A stretch of DNA of 64,000 bases from Glycomyces sp. L485 (GCF_022548875.1 NZ_JAKZEW010000003.1:79112-143111), one strand, 5' to 3'; shown: positions 27,141-41,534, counted from the stretch's first letter. The notes: generated by a model from the letters alone, not told the origin. A program made the numbers and translations.

Positions 27141-28349
27141 CTACGACTCGCCGAGTTCGGCCACGAAGGGACCGTAGTCGCCGAAGGCCTGCTGGATCTC
27201 CCGCTTCGATATGCCGTAGCGGGCCAGGTCGTACACGTGGCCGCCGCCGCCTCCGGCCCGCGTCCGCGCCTGGTCGAGGCTGCGCCGCTCGGCGGTGCCC
27301 CAGTGCGCACTGAGCCATGCGTACAGCTCGGGGAAGCGCTCGGCCGGCTCCTCGGCGAGGTGACGGTAGGGCACGTCGATGATCGTGTCGTCGGAGAGGT
27401 TCCGGCGGGCGGCGCGCGCCCGGCCGACGCCGGTGGCGAGCATCCCGAGCCAGGTCCTCCCGATCTGATGCGGGTCGGGGTCGCGGACGTGGACGGACAT
27501 GCTCGTCTCGGCGAGCGAGCACATCGAGCCCATCACGGTCGCCGGGTCGCGGTGGGTCCACACGATCTGCGCGTCGGGAAATACCTTGAGCAGGGTCTCC
27601 AGGCTCCACAGGTGGGCCGGGGACTTGAGCACCCATCTGCGCCGCTCGCGCCCGTATTGGAGGACCTGGAGCGCCTGCTTCAGGTACTGGTAGTCGGCGG
27701 TGTAGTCGCGGTCGAGCATCCACTGCTCGTAGCGGGGCATGTGGGCACGGACGACGTAGATGAGGCCGTGGGGCAGGACGAAGACGTCCTCTTCTGGCTT
27801 GTCTGCGCCGAGCTTGTGGATCTTCACCATCATCGGGGAGGCCTTCTCGGCGCCCGCGACCATCTGCTCGGCCTGCTTGATGTACTTGGCGCGCACGTCC
27901 TCGGGGATGTCGCCGAGGTCGCAGTGGAGGAGCTCCCACATGAGCGGGGCGCGGTGGTCGGCGCCCTGGGCCAGGACGTGGTGGGTGAGGGTGGTGCCTG
28001 TGCGCGGCATGCCGACGATGACGACGGGCCGCTCGATGGGCTCGTCGGCGATCTCGGGGTGCTGGGCGTGGAGCTTGCGGATGCGGAAGCGGTTCTCCAT
28101 GCGGGAGGCGATGTCGCCCGCGGTGCCCACCCAGCCGGCGGGCGTGAGACCGTCGACGTCGGCGAAGCAGCGCAGGAGGAACCGCATGTCCTCGATGAAC
28201 TGCTCGTCACCGGAGGCGGTTCCGTCGGTCTTGACCTCGGCCTCGTGGACCGCGCGGTCGATGACCTTGTCGACTTTGTTCCGTCTATTGACGATCGTCG
28301 GGGTCAGCACGACGTTGACCGCCTTGAGCCACGGGGCAACTCGGTGCAT
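27141..28349 (-). CDS. Sulfotransferase family protein
   Basis: This 402-residue protein uses PAPS to sulfate a hydroxyl acceptor. The 5'-phosphosulfate loop VVIVGMPRTGTTLTHHVLA lies near residue 123 and the 3'-phosphate motif WVLKSPAHLWSLETLLKVFP and WTHRDPATVMGS follow. It belongs to the branch with Sulfotransfer_3-type domains common in actinobacteria. Acceptor unknown. ATG 28349 is chosen because GAGGAGAAG stands upstream; the frame extends 17 codons further. It follows the acyltransferase gene on the same strand by 87 bases. Confidence 0.9.
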   Translation of the reverse strand: MHRVAPWLKAVNVVLTPTIVNRRNKVDKVIDRAVHEAEVKTDGTASGDEQFIEDMRFLLRCFADVDGLTPAGWVGTAGDIASRMENRFRIRKLHAQHPEIADEPIERPVVIVGMPRTGTTLTHHVLAQGADHRAPLMWELLHCDLGDIPEDVRAKYIKQAEQMVAGAEKASPMMVKIHKLGADKPEEDVFVLPHGLIYVVRAHMPRYEQWMLDRDYTADYQYLKQALQVLQYGRERRRWVLKSPAHLWSLETLLKVFPDAQIVWTHRDPATVMGSMCSLAETSMSVHVRDPDPHQIGRTWLGMLATGVGRARAARRNLSDDTIIDVPYRHLAEEPAERFPELYAWLSAHWGTAERRSLDQARTRAGGGGGHVYDLARYGISKREIQQAFGDYGPFVAELGES

Positions 28350-28436
28350 TGCGGCTTCTCCTCTTGGCGCGATTAATAGATGAGGAGAGCCTACATTCAC
28401 CTGCTCCGGGTCGACATCGTCAAAGGCCGCCCGCCG

Positions 28437-30602
28437 CTAACGCCTCTCATTCGGCTCGCCCTCGATCGGCATGACGGCGGCCAGCTGCGGGGCCAGCTCC
28501 GAGGCGAACCGCGAGGACAGGTGGTTGTCGTCCCGGTAGACCAGGAGGTTGCCCACGACCACCGGGCACTTGCCCTCCTCGGTGTCGCAGATCCACGGGA
28601 TCGGGTCGATGACCTTCGCCCCGGCGTCGGCGACCGCCTCCATCGCCGCCTCGCGGCGGTCGGGGAAGACGATCGCGTCCTCGAGGTCGTTGACGCACTG
28701 CCTGGCGTCGTCCGGGTGCTCGGAGAGGCAGTCCGGCACGTTCCCCACGCCCCAGGCGGTGTCGGCCATGACGTAGACCTCGTCGGCTGCTCCGGAGAGA
28801 CGCTCGGTCGTCTCGATCCAGCCGTCCACCCACTCGGTGTCGGGGTCGCCCCCCAGTACTTCCTTGTTGTCCGAGGTGGAGGCCACGACCAGGTCGGGCT
28901 CGACCTCCTCGATCTCGTCGAACGCCTTGTCGCGCCACTCGGTGCATTCGGTGTACTCGCGGCCGCGCTCGCCGTTGAACTCCTCGACGATCGGCGCGCT
29001 GCATGCGGCCTTGGTGAGCACCAGCATCCGCCAGCCCGAAGCCTGCGCGAGCTGATTGAGCGGCGGGAACCACTGGGCCGCATGGGAGTCGCCGAACAAC
29101 ACCATGGTCTTGCCGCCGTCGGGGTCGCCGAACCAGCAGCCATCGGCCAGGTCGGTGCCGGCCTGCATGGTCATGCAGCCCTGCTCGTAGGACAGCGGCT
29201 TGTCCTCCTTGGCGCTGTCGAGCGAGGGCGTCAGGTTCGCCGGGACGTCCTCCACCTCGGAGGAGTCGCCGAGCAGCTGCCACACGGTCACGTCGTTGCC
29301 CGTGACCTCCTCGGCCGCGAGACCGTCCTCGTTCTGCGCCGGCTGGGTGACCGCGACGAACGACGCCGCCAGCGCGCAACTCATGAGTGCGCCTCCCATC
29401 GCCAGGGCGCGGGAAGGCACCCGCACCAGGCGCTTGCGGGTGCGAATCGGGTTCTCCACCAGGTGGAACGTGGCGACCGACAGCAGGAACGCGATGAGCA
29501 TGAGCAGCAGGTAGTGGTGCAGCCCGGGCTCCTCGATGCCGAGCGCGGCGGGTCCGATCATGATGAGCGGCCAGTGCCACAGGTACAGGCCGTAGGAGAT
29601 CTTGCCGATGTACTGGGCGGGGGCGATGCCGAGGAGCGTCCTGGCGCCGAAGCGGTGCGGGACGCAGCCGGCGGCGATGACGAGCGCGGCGCCGGCCACG
29701 GGCATGGCCGCGGCAGAACCGGGGAAGACGGTCTCCTCATCGAGGACGAAGACCGAGGCGACGATGAGGGCCAGGCCGGTCCAGGAGGCGATCGCGGCCA
29801 GCGGCGCGGGCACGCGCCCGAGTTTGGAGGCGGCGACGGCTATGAGCGCTCCGGCGGCGAGTTCCCATGCGCGGGTGTGGGTGCCGAAGTAGGACCAGAT
29901 GGGATCGTCGACGGTCCTGCTGGCGCTGAGGTAGAAAGAGACGGCGCCTGCGGTGATGAGGAAGCCGGTGATCGCCGCGGTGCGCACGAGGCCGCGGTTG
30001 GGGCGTGCCTGGAACTTGCCGGGGCGGCCGAATCGGGCCCCGAGGAGGACGATGGCGATCAGGATGAGCGGCCATGCCAGGTAGAACTGCTCTTCGACTG
30101 CGAGCGACCAGAAGTGCTGGAGCGGCGAAGGGTCTGAGTTCGCGTTCAGGTAGTCGGTGCCCTCTGCGGCGAGCCGCAGGTTGATGACGTTCAGCACCGC
30201 GGCGGCGGTGTCGGCGGCGATCTCGCCCAGACGCGTGCGCGGCAGCCATGTCCAGGCGGCCACCAACGTCGCCAGGAGGACGATCGCGGCGGCGGGGAGG
30301 AGCCGTACCGCCCGGCGGGCGTAGAAGCCGGTCAGGGAGATCGTGCCGGTGCGGTCGATCTCGCGCAGCAGCAGCGAGGTGATCAGGAAGCCCGAGATGA
30401 CGAAGAAGACGTCGACGCCGACGTAGCCTCCGGCGGTGTAGGGGAAGCCGATGTGGGCGGCGATGACGACGCCCACCGCGACGGCCCGCATGCCCTCGAT
30501 GTCGGGGCGCCAGTGGCTGGGGCGCTCATTCGGTGCCGCTGTCGGTGCGGCGTCGTCGCCATTGGACGTCTTGGCCTGTTGTGTCGCGTTGGTCAGACGC
30601 AT
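28437..30602 (-). CDS. Membrane acyltransferase with SGNH domain (OafA/OatA type)
   Basis: This 721-residue protein has an acyltransferase-3 membrane domain with about 10-11 helices (residues about 30-420), opened by RPDIEGMRAVAVGVVIAAHI and FFVISGFLITSLLLREI. A linker leads to an extracytoplasmic SGNH hydrolase-like domain starting at VLFGDSHAAQWFPPL (block I, with the catalytic Ser). The pair O-acetylates cell-surface polysaccharide or peptidoglycan. C-terminal Asp-x-x-His appears as DDNHLSSRF. ATG follows GGAG. Confidence 0.93.
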   Translation of the reverse strand: MRLTNATQQAKTSNGDDAAPTAAPNERPSHWRPDIEGMRAVAVGVVIAAHIGFPYTAGGYVGVDVFFVISGFLITSLLLREIDRTGTISLTGFYARRAVRLLPAAAIVLLATLVAAWTWLPRTRLGEIAADTAAAVLNVINLRLAAEGTDYLNANSDPSPLQHFWSLAVEEQFYLAWPLILIAIVLLGARFGRPGKFQARPNRGLVRTAAITGFLITAGAVSFYLSASRTVDDPIWSYFGTHTRAWELAAGALIAVAASKLGRVPAPLAAIASWTGLALIVASVFVLDEETVFPGSAAAMPVAGAALVIAAGCVPHRFGARTLLGIAPAQYIGKISYGLYLWHWPLIMIGPAALGIEEPGLHHYLLLMLIAFLLSVATFHLVENPIRTRKRLVRVPSRALAMGGALMSCALAASFVAVTQPAQNEDGLAAEEVTGNDVTVWQLLGDSSEVEDVPANLTPSLDSAKEDKPLSYEQGCMTMQAGTDLADGCWFGDPDGGKTMVLFGDSHAAQWFPPLNQLAQASGWRMLVLTKAACSAPIVEEFNGERGREYTECTEWRDKAFDEIEEVEPDLVVASTSDNKEVLGGDPDTEWVDGWIETTERLSGAADEVYVMADTAWGVGNVPDCLSEHPDDARQCVNDLEDAIVFPDRREAAMEAVADAGAKVIDPIPWICDTEEGKCPVVVGNLLVYRDDNHLSSRFASELAPQLAAVMPIEGEPNERR

Positions 30603-30664
30603 GGATGTCGGTCTCCGAACGGTTACCGGGCGCGAATTATCCCGGTCGGGCAGACCGGGCTGAC

Positions 30665-30724
30665 AAAAAGGGGGCGATACCGGGGACGATTGGAGACCTT
30701 AGCAGTCCCCGTCCCGCGGTATCG
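30665..30724 (-). terminator. Terminator after tesB
   Basis: Read on the minus strand, two nested stems (CGATACCG/CGGTATCG and GGGGAC/GTCCCC) are followed by CCCCCTTTTTG, a short U-tract. It lies downstream of tesB and just before the acyltransferase promoter region. It is the most classical intrinsic terminator of the window. Confidence 0.7.
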
Positions 30725-30769
30725 ACCCCTCCGAACCGTGGCATTCACCGCATTCGGGGTATTCGGTGT

Positions 30770-31666
30770 TCAGGGGATGCCGGGGGGCACTCCGGGAGTC
30801 TCCCGCAGCAAGCCCTCCTGGGTCGCGGAGGCGATGTGGTTGCCATCGCGATCGAAGAAGCGGCCCTGGGCGAGGCCGCGGCCGCTCGCCGCGGTCGGCG
30901 ACTCCGAGTCGTACAGGATCCACTCGTCGGCGCGGAACCCGCGGTGGAACCACAGCGCGTGGTCCAGGCTCGTGCCGAGGTAGCCGCCCGGGCCCCAGAC
31001 CGCGCCGTGGCGGCTGAGCACCGAGTCGAGCAGTGTCAGGTCCGAGGCGTAGGTCAGCACGCAGACGTGGATGAGGGGGTCGTCGGGGAGCTTCCCGTCG
31101 GCCTTCATCCAGACGCGCTGCCGCGGCTCGGCCGGACGCTCGCGAGTGCGCAGGAACCCCGACCCGCCCAGGTAGCGCACGTCGATCGGGCGCGGGATGC
31201 GCGCCCAAAGGCTCAGGCGGTCCGCGTCGGCCTTGAGCCGCTCGGCGATCGTCGGCACGTCCTCGGGCGCGGGCAGGTCGTCCGGGGCGGGGTCGGCGTG
31301 CTGCAGGCCCGGTTCCCCGGTGTGGAAGGAGGCCGACATGAAGAAGATCGTCCGCCCGCCTTGGAGCGCCACGGTGCGCCGCACCGAGAAGGAGCGGCCG
31401 TCGCGGATGTTCTCGACCTGGTAGAGGATCGGCTTCGACGAGTCGCCGGGGCGCACGAAGTAGCCGTGCAGCGAGTGGACCCGCCGATCGGGGGCGACGG
31501 TGCGCCCGGCTGCGACGAGCGCCTGCCCGGCCACCTGACCGCCGAAGACCCGCTGCAGGCCGACCTCGGCGCGCGGACCGCGGTACAGGCCGGTGTCGAT
31601 CTGCTCCAGGTCGAGGACGCCCAGGAGCGAGTCGACGGCGTCCTGGCCTACCAGTACCTCAGGCAC
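30770..31666 (-). CDS. tesB: Acyl-CoA thioesterase II
   Basis: This 298-residue protein has two hot-dog domains. It hydrolyses acyl-CoAs to free fatty acid and CoA. The N-terminal domain includes RVFGGQVAGQALVAA and VHSLHGYFVRPGD; the C-terminal domain has LTYASDLTLLDSVL with the catalytic Asp, and SLDHALWFHRGF. The GTG start follows directly after the pyruvate kinase TAA with no gap, so the two are co-transcribed and probably coupled. The pyk-tesB order is common in actinobacteria. Confidence 0.94.
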   Translation of the reverse strand: MPEVLVGQDAVDSLLGVLDLEQIDTGLYRGPRAEVGLQRVFGGQVAGQALVAAGRTVAPDRRVHSLHGYFVRPGDSSKPILYQVENIRDGRSFSVRRTVALQGGRTIFFMSASFHTGEPGLQHADPAPDDLPAPEDVPTIAERLKADADRLSLWARIPRPIDVRYLGGSGFLRTRERPAEPRQRVWMKADGKLPDDPLIHVCVLTYASDLTLLDSVLSRHGAVWGPGGYLGTSLDHALWFHRGFRADEWILYDSESPTAASGRGLAQGRFFDRDGNHIASATQEGLLRETPGVPPGIP

Positions 31667-33076
31667 TTACGATCCGATCTTGTGGACCCGGACGGTATTG
31701 GTCGAGCCCGGCGTTCCCGCCGGTGTGCCCGCCACGATGACGACGATGTCGCCGGGCGCGGCCAGGCCTTGCTCCTGCATGGTCTTGTCGACCAGTTGGA
31801 ACATGGAGTCGGTGTGGTCGACGTGCTCGACGAGGTAGGCGTCGGCGCCCCACGAGAGCGCCATCTGGTTCCGCACGCTCTCGATCGAGGTCATGCCGAC
31901 GATCGGTTGCTTCGGCTTGAGCCGGGCCAGGCGCTTGACGGTGTCACCGGTCTGGGTGAAGGCCACGAGGACCTTCGCGTCGATCGCCTCGGCGATCTGG
32001 GCGGCCGCGGCGGTGACGGCTCCGGGCTTGGTCCTCGGCTCGTGGTGCATGGTCCGCAGGCCGACCGGGCCGGACTCGGTGGTCTTGACGATCTTGGCCA
32101 TGGTGCGGACCGTCCCGATCGGGTACTTGCCGACCGAGGTCTCGCCCGAGAGCATCACCGCGTCGGTGCCGTCGAGGACGGCGTTGGCGACGTCGGAGAC
32201 CTCGGCGCGGGTGGGCCGGGCGTTCTCGATCATCGAGTCGAGCATCTGGGTGGCCACGATGGCGGGCTTGGCGTTCTCGCGGCAGAGTCGGATGATCTCC
32301 TTCTGCACGAGCGGCACCTCGTCGAGGGGCATCTCGACGCCCAGGTCGCCGCGGGCGACCATGACGCCGTCGAAGGCGAGCACGATCTCTTCGAGGCGGT
32401 CGACGGCTTCGGGCTTCTCGACCTTGGCGATGATGGGGCGGCGCACGCCGACCTCGTCCATGACCTTGTGGCCCAGGCGGACGTCGTCGGGGTGGCGCAC
32501 GAACGACATGGCGATGAGGTCGACGCCCAGGTTCAGCGCGAACTTCATGTCGGAGATGTCCTTCTCCGACAGAGCCGGCACCGAGATGTTCACGTTCGGC
32601 AGGGACAGGCCCTTGTGGTTCGAGACCGGGCCGCCCTCCACGACGAGGCACTCGACGTCGGTGTCGGTCGCGCCGAGGACCTCCAGGGCCAGCTTGCCGT
32701 CGTCGACCAGGAGCCGGTCGCCCTTGGTGACCTCGGCGGGGAGTTTCTTGTAGGTGCAGGAGACGCGGTCGTGGGTGCCGTCGACGTCGTCGGAGGTGAT
32801 GAAGATGCGGTCCCCGGCGTCCCACTGCTCCGAGCCGTTCGCGAACCTGCCCAGGCGGATCTTGGGGCCCTGCATGTCGGCCAGGATGGCTACGGGCTTG
32901 CCCGCGGCGTCAGCGGCCTCGCGGACCATCTGATAGACGGCCTCGTGGTCGGCCTGGTTGCCGTGGCTGAAATTCATTCGGGCGACATTCATACCGGCGT
33001 CGATAAGGCCGGCCATGCGTTCGGCCGTGGCCGTCGCGGGCCCGATGGTACAGACGATTTTTGCTCTACGAGTCAC
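31667..33076 (-). CDS. pyk: Pyruvate kinase
   Basis: This 469-residue glycolytic enzyme turns phosphoenolpyruvate and ADP into pyruvate and ATP. It shows KIVCTIGPATAT, ARMNFSHG, the substrate/metal motif ILADMQGPKIRLG and MVARGDLGVEMPLDEVPLVQ, and the C-terminal allosteric domain. The usual Lys and Mg-binding Glu/Asp are in place. A GTG start (33076) six bases after TAAGCT suggests a leaderless mRNA. It is first in the pyk-tesB pair, divergent from nothing and downstream of the gltBD hairpin. Confidence 0.97.
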   Translation of the reverse strand: MTRRAKIVCTIGPATATAERMAGLIDAGMNVARMNFSHGNQADHEAVYQMVREAADAAGKPVAILADMQGPKIRLGRFANGSEQWDAGDRIFITSDDVDGTHDRVSCTYKKLPAEVTKGDRLLVDDGKLALEVLGATDTDVECLVVEGGPVSNHKGLSLPNVNISVPALSEKDISDMKFALNLGVDLIAMSFVRHPDDVRLGHKVMDEVGVRRPIIAKVEKPEAVDRLEEIVLAFDGVMVARGDLGVEMPLDEVPLVQKEIIRLCRENAKPAIVATQMLDSMIENARPTRAEVSDVANAVLDGTDAVMLSGETSVGKYPIGTVRTMAKIVKTTESGPVGLRTMHHEPRTKPGAVTAAAAQIAEAIDAKVLVAFTQTGDTVKRLARLKPKQPIVGMTSIESVRNQMALSWGADAYLVEHVDHTDSMFQLVDKTMQEQGLAAPGDIVVIVAGTPAGTPGSTNTVRVHKIGS

Positions 33077-33082
33077 CCCGTG

Positions 33083-33088
33083 AGCTTA
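33083..33088 (-). promoter_or_regulatory. -10 hexamer, leaderless start of pyk
   Basis: On the minus strand, TATAAGCT contains the hexamer TAAGCT, then CACGGG and the GTG start. There is no ribosome site. The -35 is not recognisable. Confidence 0.5.
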
Positions 33089-33180
33089 TATCGGACGCCG
33101 ATTCGCACTCACGAGGTCACCGCAGTTGAGAGGCGGAATTCACCGGGAGGCGAATGGAGTCCGATTGCAAAATGGAGGAA

Positions 33181-33226
33181 CGCCGAATTGCGCGCGGGGT
33201 ATTGTACGCCCGCGCGCAATTCGGCG
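33181..33226 (-). terminator. Terminator after gltD
   Basis: A perfect 18-base-pair stem (CGCCGAATTGCGCGCGGG and its complement) with a ten-base loop sits ten bases downstream of the gltD stop. It is among the strongest hairpins in the window. Confidence 0.85.
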
Positions 33227-33235
33227 CATTCGCAC

Positions 33236-34697
33236 TTATGCGGTAAGCGGCTGTGCGTCGGCGGTGACCGGTTCGGGAAGGGCCACTTCGCCGCCGAGGT
33301 ACCGGTGGACGGCCGCGGCCGCGGCGCGACCCTCGGCGATCGCCCACACGATCAGTGAGGCGCCGCGGTGCGCGTCGCCCGCGACGAACACTCCGGGCGA
33401 GTCGGTCTGCCAGTCGGCGCCGCAGTCGAGGACGCCGCGGCGGCTGCGCTCCAGGCCGAGCTGGCGCAGCAGCTGCTGGTCCTCGGTGCCGGCGAAGCCG
33501 ATCGCCAGCAGCACCAGGTCGGCCGGGACGATCTGCTCGGTGCCGGGCACCGGGATGACGTCGCGGCGGCCCTGGGACTTGTCGACGGTGACCTCCGAGA
33601 GGCGCATCTGGCGGACGTGTCCGCGCTCGTCGCCGATGAACTCGGCGGCGGCGCTCCCGTAGTTGCGCTCCCCGCCCTCTTCGTGGGCCGGGTAGCTGCG
33701 CACGATGACCGGCCACGTGGGCCACGGGTCGCGGTCCTCGTCTCGCTCGGCCGGCGGCATCGGGTACAGGTCGAGCTGGCGGACCGATGCCGCGCCCTGC
33801 CGGTGGGCCACGCCCAGGCAGTCCGCGCCGGTGTCGCCGCCGCCGATGATGACGACGTGCTTGCCGCGCGCGTCGATGGGCGCGAACGGGGCCTTGCCGG
33901 CAGCGACCTGGTTGGCGCCGACGAGGTGCTCCATGGCCTGGTGGATGCCGGCGAGTTCACGGCCGTCCTGGTCGGTCTCGCGGCCCTCGAGAGCACCGAC
34001 GGCCAAGACGACGGCGTCGTGGCGCTCGCGCAGGTCTTCGGCGGACAGGTCGAAGCCGACGTTGACGCCGCAGGCGAACTCGACGCCCTCGGCCCGCATC
34101 TGCTCGACGCGAAGGTCGATGTGGCGCTTCTCCAGCTTGAAGTCCGGGATGCCGTAGCGCAGCAGGCCGCCGGGCGCGTCGTCGCGCTCGTAGACGGTGA
34201 CCGCGTGGCCGGCGCGGGCCAGCTGCTGGGCGGCGGCGAGGCCGGCCGGGCCGGAGCCGACGACGGCGACGGACTTGCCGGTGGAGAACTCGGCCGGGCG
34301 CGGAACGACGAAGTCGTCGTCGAAGGCCCGGTCGATGATCTCGACCTCGATGTTCTTGATGGTCACCGGGTCGTCGCCGATGCCGAGGACGCAGGCGGCC
34401 TCGCACGGGGCGGGGCAGAGCCTGCCGGTGAACTCCGGGAAGTTGTTGGTGGCGTGGAGCTGCTCGATCGCGGCCCTCCACCGTCCGGTGCGGGCCAGGT
34501 CGTTCCACTCGGGGATCCGGTTGCCCAGCGGGCAGCCGTTGTGGCAGAACGGGATGCCGCAGTCCATGCAGCGTGAGGCCTGCTTGGTGACCAGCTCACG
34601 GCTCGTGCGCTCGTAGACCTCGCGGTTGTCGAGGATGCGCACCGGCACCGGCCGCTTCTTCGGCACTTCGCGGCCGTGTTCGAGGAATCCGCTGGGG

Positions 34698-34705
<8 letters not shown>
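33236..34705 (-). CDS. gltD: Glutamate synthase small (beta) subunit
   Basis: This 489-residue NADPH-oxidising subunit passes electrons to GltB for glutamine + 2-oxoglutarate to two glutamates. N-terminal cysteine clusters ([17 protein letters not shown] at about 42-58 and PAPCEAAC near 97) bind 4Fe-4S centres. FAD- and NADPH-binding motifs [17 protein letters not shown] and GGGDTGADC follow. Its ATG overlaps the end of gltB by eight bases (AAGGAGG upstream), so the two are coupled. A perfect hairpin ends the operon. Confidence 0.97.
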
Positions 34706-39179
<4,474 letters not shown>

Positions 39180-39597
39180 CCTTGGCCTCCTTCGTCGTCG
39201 AGGGCTCCAGCAAGTGGGGCGCTGGAACACGGCGGTATTTCATACGGGACGACGTCGGCCCGAAAGAATGCAAAGTGTCAGACGAGTGTAATGCATCGCT
39301 CATCTACCGGACACCCTCGTCCTACGATACGAGCAGCTAGCGTCGTTTCTCACGTTGGTCGACCAGTCGTTGTGCAACGGTTTCGTAATAGCCGTGCAAC
39401 GGATGTTCCCCGTCGGATCGGCGTGCGGCAGCGTGGCGCCGGGTGGTTAGAGTGTTGAAATTCCACGGTGCCCGTCTCCGCGATCGAGGCACCTGCCACG
39501 GCTCGGCTTTGCGAGCCATCCCCCTGGCGCTGCCGGATCAGCGCCTGTAGGCCCCTCCCGGCACTGCAACAGTACGTTTCCAAGGAGCAATTCACCA
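39180..39597. other. Divergent intergenic region, gltB / LppU-like gene
   Basis: This 418-base region carries the promoters of both gltB (leftward) and the LppU-like gene (rightward, AAGGAG at 39580). I see a short hairpin GGCTCG...CGAGCC near 39500-39517 and AT-richer stretches near 39240-39300 and 39350-39400, but no clear -35/-10 pair and no gene. Confidence 0.4.
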
Positions 39598-40596
39598 ATG
39601 ACCTACCTCCCACCCGGCGGCAACCCTCCGCCCCCCGGATACGGGCAGCAGCCCCAGCAGCCGGGATATCCCCCGCAGCAGGGTGGGTACCCACAGCAGC
39701 AGCAGCCGACGCAGCCGCCCCCCGGATACGGCCAGCAGCCCGGCTACCCGCCTCCCCAGCAGCCCGGCTACGGCGCCCCTCCGCCGCCGCCGGCCACGCC
39801 CGCTCCCGGCGGCGGAGGCGGCTTCGGCGACTTCGCCAAGTCCACCGGAAAAGGCCTGCTGTGGAAACTCGGCGGCCTCGCCCTCGTACTCGTCGTCGGC
39901 GGCGTCGTCGTCCTGGTGAAGGTGCTGGGCGGCGAGAGCGTCGGCCAGGCAATCGACAGCCTCGACGACGACAAGATCTCCCCGAGCGCCTCCGAGGGCG
40001 ACTGCCTGATCGAGGACTGGGACACCAGCGCCGAGGACGGCGCCGCGTCCGACCCGACCGACGGCCTCGTCGTCGACTGCTCCGCCGACGAGGCGTTCTG
40101 GGAGATCACCAAGGTCGACACCGACATCCAGACCGAGGTCGACATCACGGGCGACGTGGAGTCCCTGGACGAGTTCACGGAGCTGTGCGGCGCCGAGATC
40201 ATGAGCTACCAGCACGGCCAGGTGTGGAAGGACTTCTACTACGTCTACACCGAGGCGGACTTCTACATCGACTACGCCTTCTGCCTCCAGGCGGTCGACA
40301 AGGCCAACGCCGAAGGGCAGGCGCCGCGGATGCCGGACGTCGACGAGTGCTTCGACAACGACCCCGACTACTGGTACACCGTCGACTGCTCCTCACCGAA
40401 CGCGGTGGGCGAGGTCGCCGATGTGATCGCGGTCGACCCTCCGGCTGAGATGACCGAAGACGAGCTCTACACCAAGGCCACCGACGAATGCACTGCCGGC
40501 GACAGCTACGCCTGGCTCAGCGAGCGGCCCGCGGACTCGCTCGCCGTCGAGAACAGCACGGCCGTCACGAGTCTGTTCTGCTACACCGCCCTCTAA
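39598..40596 (+). CDS. LppU/SCO3897-like membrane protein with Pro/Gln/Gly-rich N-terminus
   Basis: This 332-residue protein has three parts. An about 75-residue N-terminal tail repeats PGYGQQP / PGYPPQQ motifs and is disordered and cytoplasmic. One membrane helix follows near 85-106 (LGGLALVLVVGGVVVLVKVL). The extracellular part contains two related Cys-bearing units (about 120-225 and 226-330), with CLIEDWDTS and CFDNDPDYWYTVDC as repeated starts. Such proteins are widespread in actinobacteria and have no known role. A smaller paralogue is encoded 140 bases downstream. Start ATG has AAGGAG. Confidence 0.85.
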   Translation: MTYLPPGGNPPPPGYGQQPQQPGYPPQQGGYPQQQQPTQPPPGYGQQPGYPPPQQPGYGAPPPPPATPAPGGGGGFGDFAKSTGKGLLWKLGGLALVLVVGGVVVLVKVLGGESVGQAIDSLDDDKISPSASEGDCLIEDWDTSAEDGAASDPTDGLVVDCSADEAFWEITKVDTDIQTEVDITGDVESLDEFTELCGAEIMSYQHGQVWKDFYYVYTEADFYIDYAFCLQAVDKANAEGQAPRMPDVDECFDNDPDYWYTVDCSSPNAVGEVADVIAVDPPAEMTEDELYTKATDECTAGDSYAWLSERPADSLAVENSTAVTSLFCYTAL

Positions 40597-40613
40597 CAGG
40601 CCCGACCCTTCCA

Positions 40614-40640
40614 GGCCGCCCCGGCTACGCCGGGGTGGCC
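40614..40640 (+). terminator. Terminator between the LppU-like genes
   Basis: A 12-base-pair stem (GGCCGCCCCGGC with GCCGGGGTGGCC, one G-U pair) and three-base loop TAC lie 18 bases after the first gene's stop. The second gene therefore likely has its own promoter. Confidence 0.8.
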
Positions 40641-40735
40641 CTCGTCGTTCCAGGGGCGCTCGCACACTCCTCATATGATGGACTGCGACGATTGGGAGCC
40701 ACCCCCTCTGCCCGGCGACGCCAATGGAGAACCAG

Positions 40736-41497
40736 ATGACCTACCCGCCCCCGAACCCCTACGACCCCAACCAGCAGCCCGGGTACGGCCAGCCGTCGCA
40801 GCCCCAGCACTTCACCACAGACGCCGACCCCTACGCGCGCCCGGACCACCAAGGGCAGGCGGGATACGGTCAGCCCGCCTACCCGAACCCGCCGATGAGC
40901 GTCGCCCCCGGCAGCGTCCCGCCCGGCGTCCCGACAACCGGCCAGCCCTACCAGCCCGGACAGGCCTTCCAACCCGGCCAGCCCGCGCCCCTGCCGCCCC
41001 GCAGGTCGTCGAACCTGCCCTTGATCCTCACCCTCGTCGTCATCGTCGTAGCGATCGCCGGCGGCGCCGTCTTCATCGGCATGACCCTCACCGGCGAGGA
41101 CGACGACGTCGCCACCGGGAACGAGACCACCGGCGAGGCCGAACCGTCCGAAGAGGGCGCCACCACCGAGCCGACGCCTGATGAGGCGACGAGCGAGGCC
41201 GGCGACGAGGCCGTCTACCGGCTCCCCAAGGTCGACGAGTGCATCGAGGACGTCAAGGAGGGTTTCTACGTCGTCGCCTGCGACGCCGAGACCGCCTACT
41301 GGCTGGTGCTGCACATCGAGCAGAACCCCGACGACCCCGATCCCGAGGACCCGTGGCACTCGGCCGCGGCGACCGACGCCTGCGAAGGCCTCGAATGGAC
41401 CCAGTACTACTTCACCGACACGGCCGTCACGGCCGGGCGCGACTGGGATCCCGAGGTCGACTCGATCAACGCGATCTACTGCGTCCGCGAGGTGTAA
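40736..41497 (+). CDS. LppU-like membrane protein, paralogue of the preceding gene
   Basis: This 253-residue protein has a Pro/Gln/Gly-rich cytoplasmic tail (MTYPPPNPYDPNQQPGYGQP), a membrane helix near 95-118 (LILTLVVIVVAIAGGAVFIG), an acidic Thr/Glu linker, and one extracellular unit with three cysteines (VDECIEDVKEGFYVVACDAE). It is the single-domain counterpart of the upstream gene. I chose ATG 40736 because GGAGAA is correctly spaced; ATG 40724 is four codons upstream and would overlap that site. Confidence 0.82.
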   Translation: MTYPPPNPYDPNQQPGYGQPSQPQHFTTDADPYARPDHQGQAGYGQPAYPNPPMSVAPGSVPPGVPTTGQPYQPGQAFQPGQPAPLPPRRSSNLPLILTLVVIVVAIAGGAVFIGMTLTGEDDDVATGNETTGEAEPSEEGATTEPTPDEATSEAGDEAVYRLPKVDECIEDVKEGFYVVACDAETAYWLVLHIEQNPDDPDPEDPWHSAAATDACEGLEWTQYYFTDTAVTAGRDWDPEVDSINAIYCVREV

Positions 41498-41534
41498 CGA
41501 CAGGCGTCGAACGCGAAGGGTTGCCAAGGGTGGA

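Noticed and set aside
30533-33358. 941-codon plus-strand open frame
   Set aside because: Antisense to tesB and pyk; no family features.
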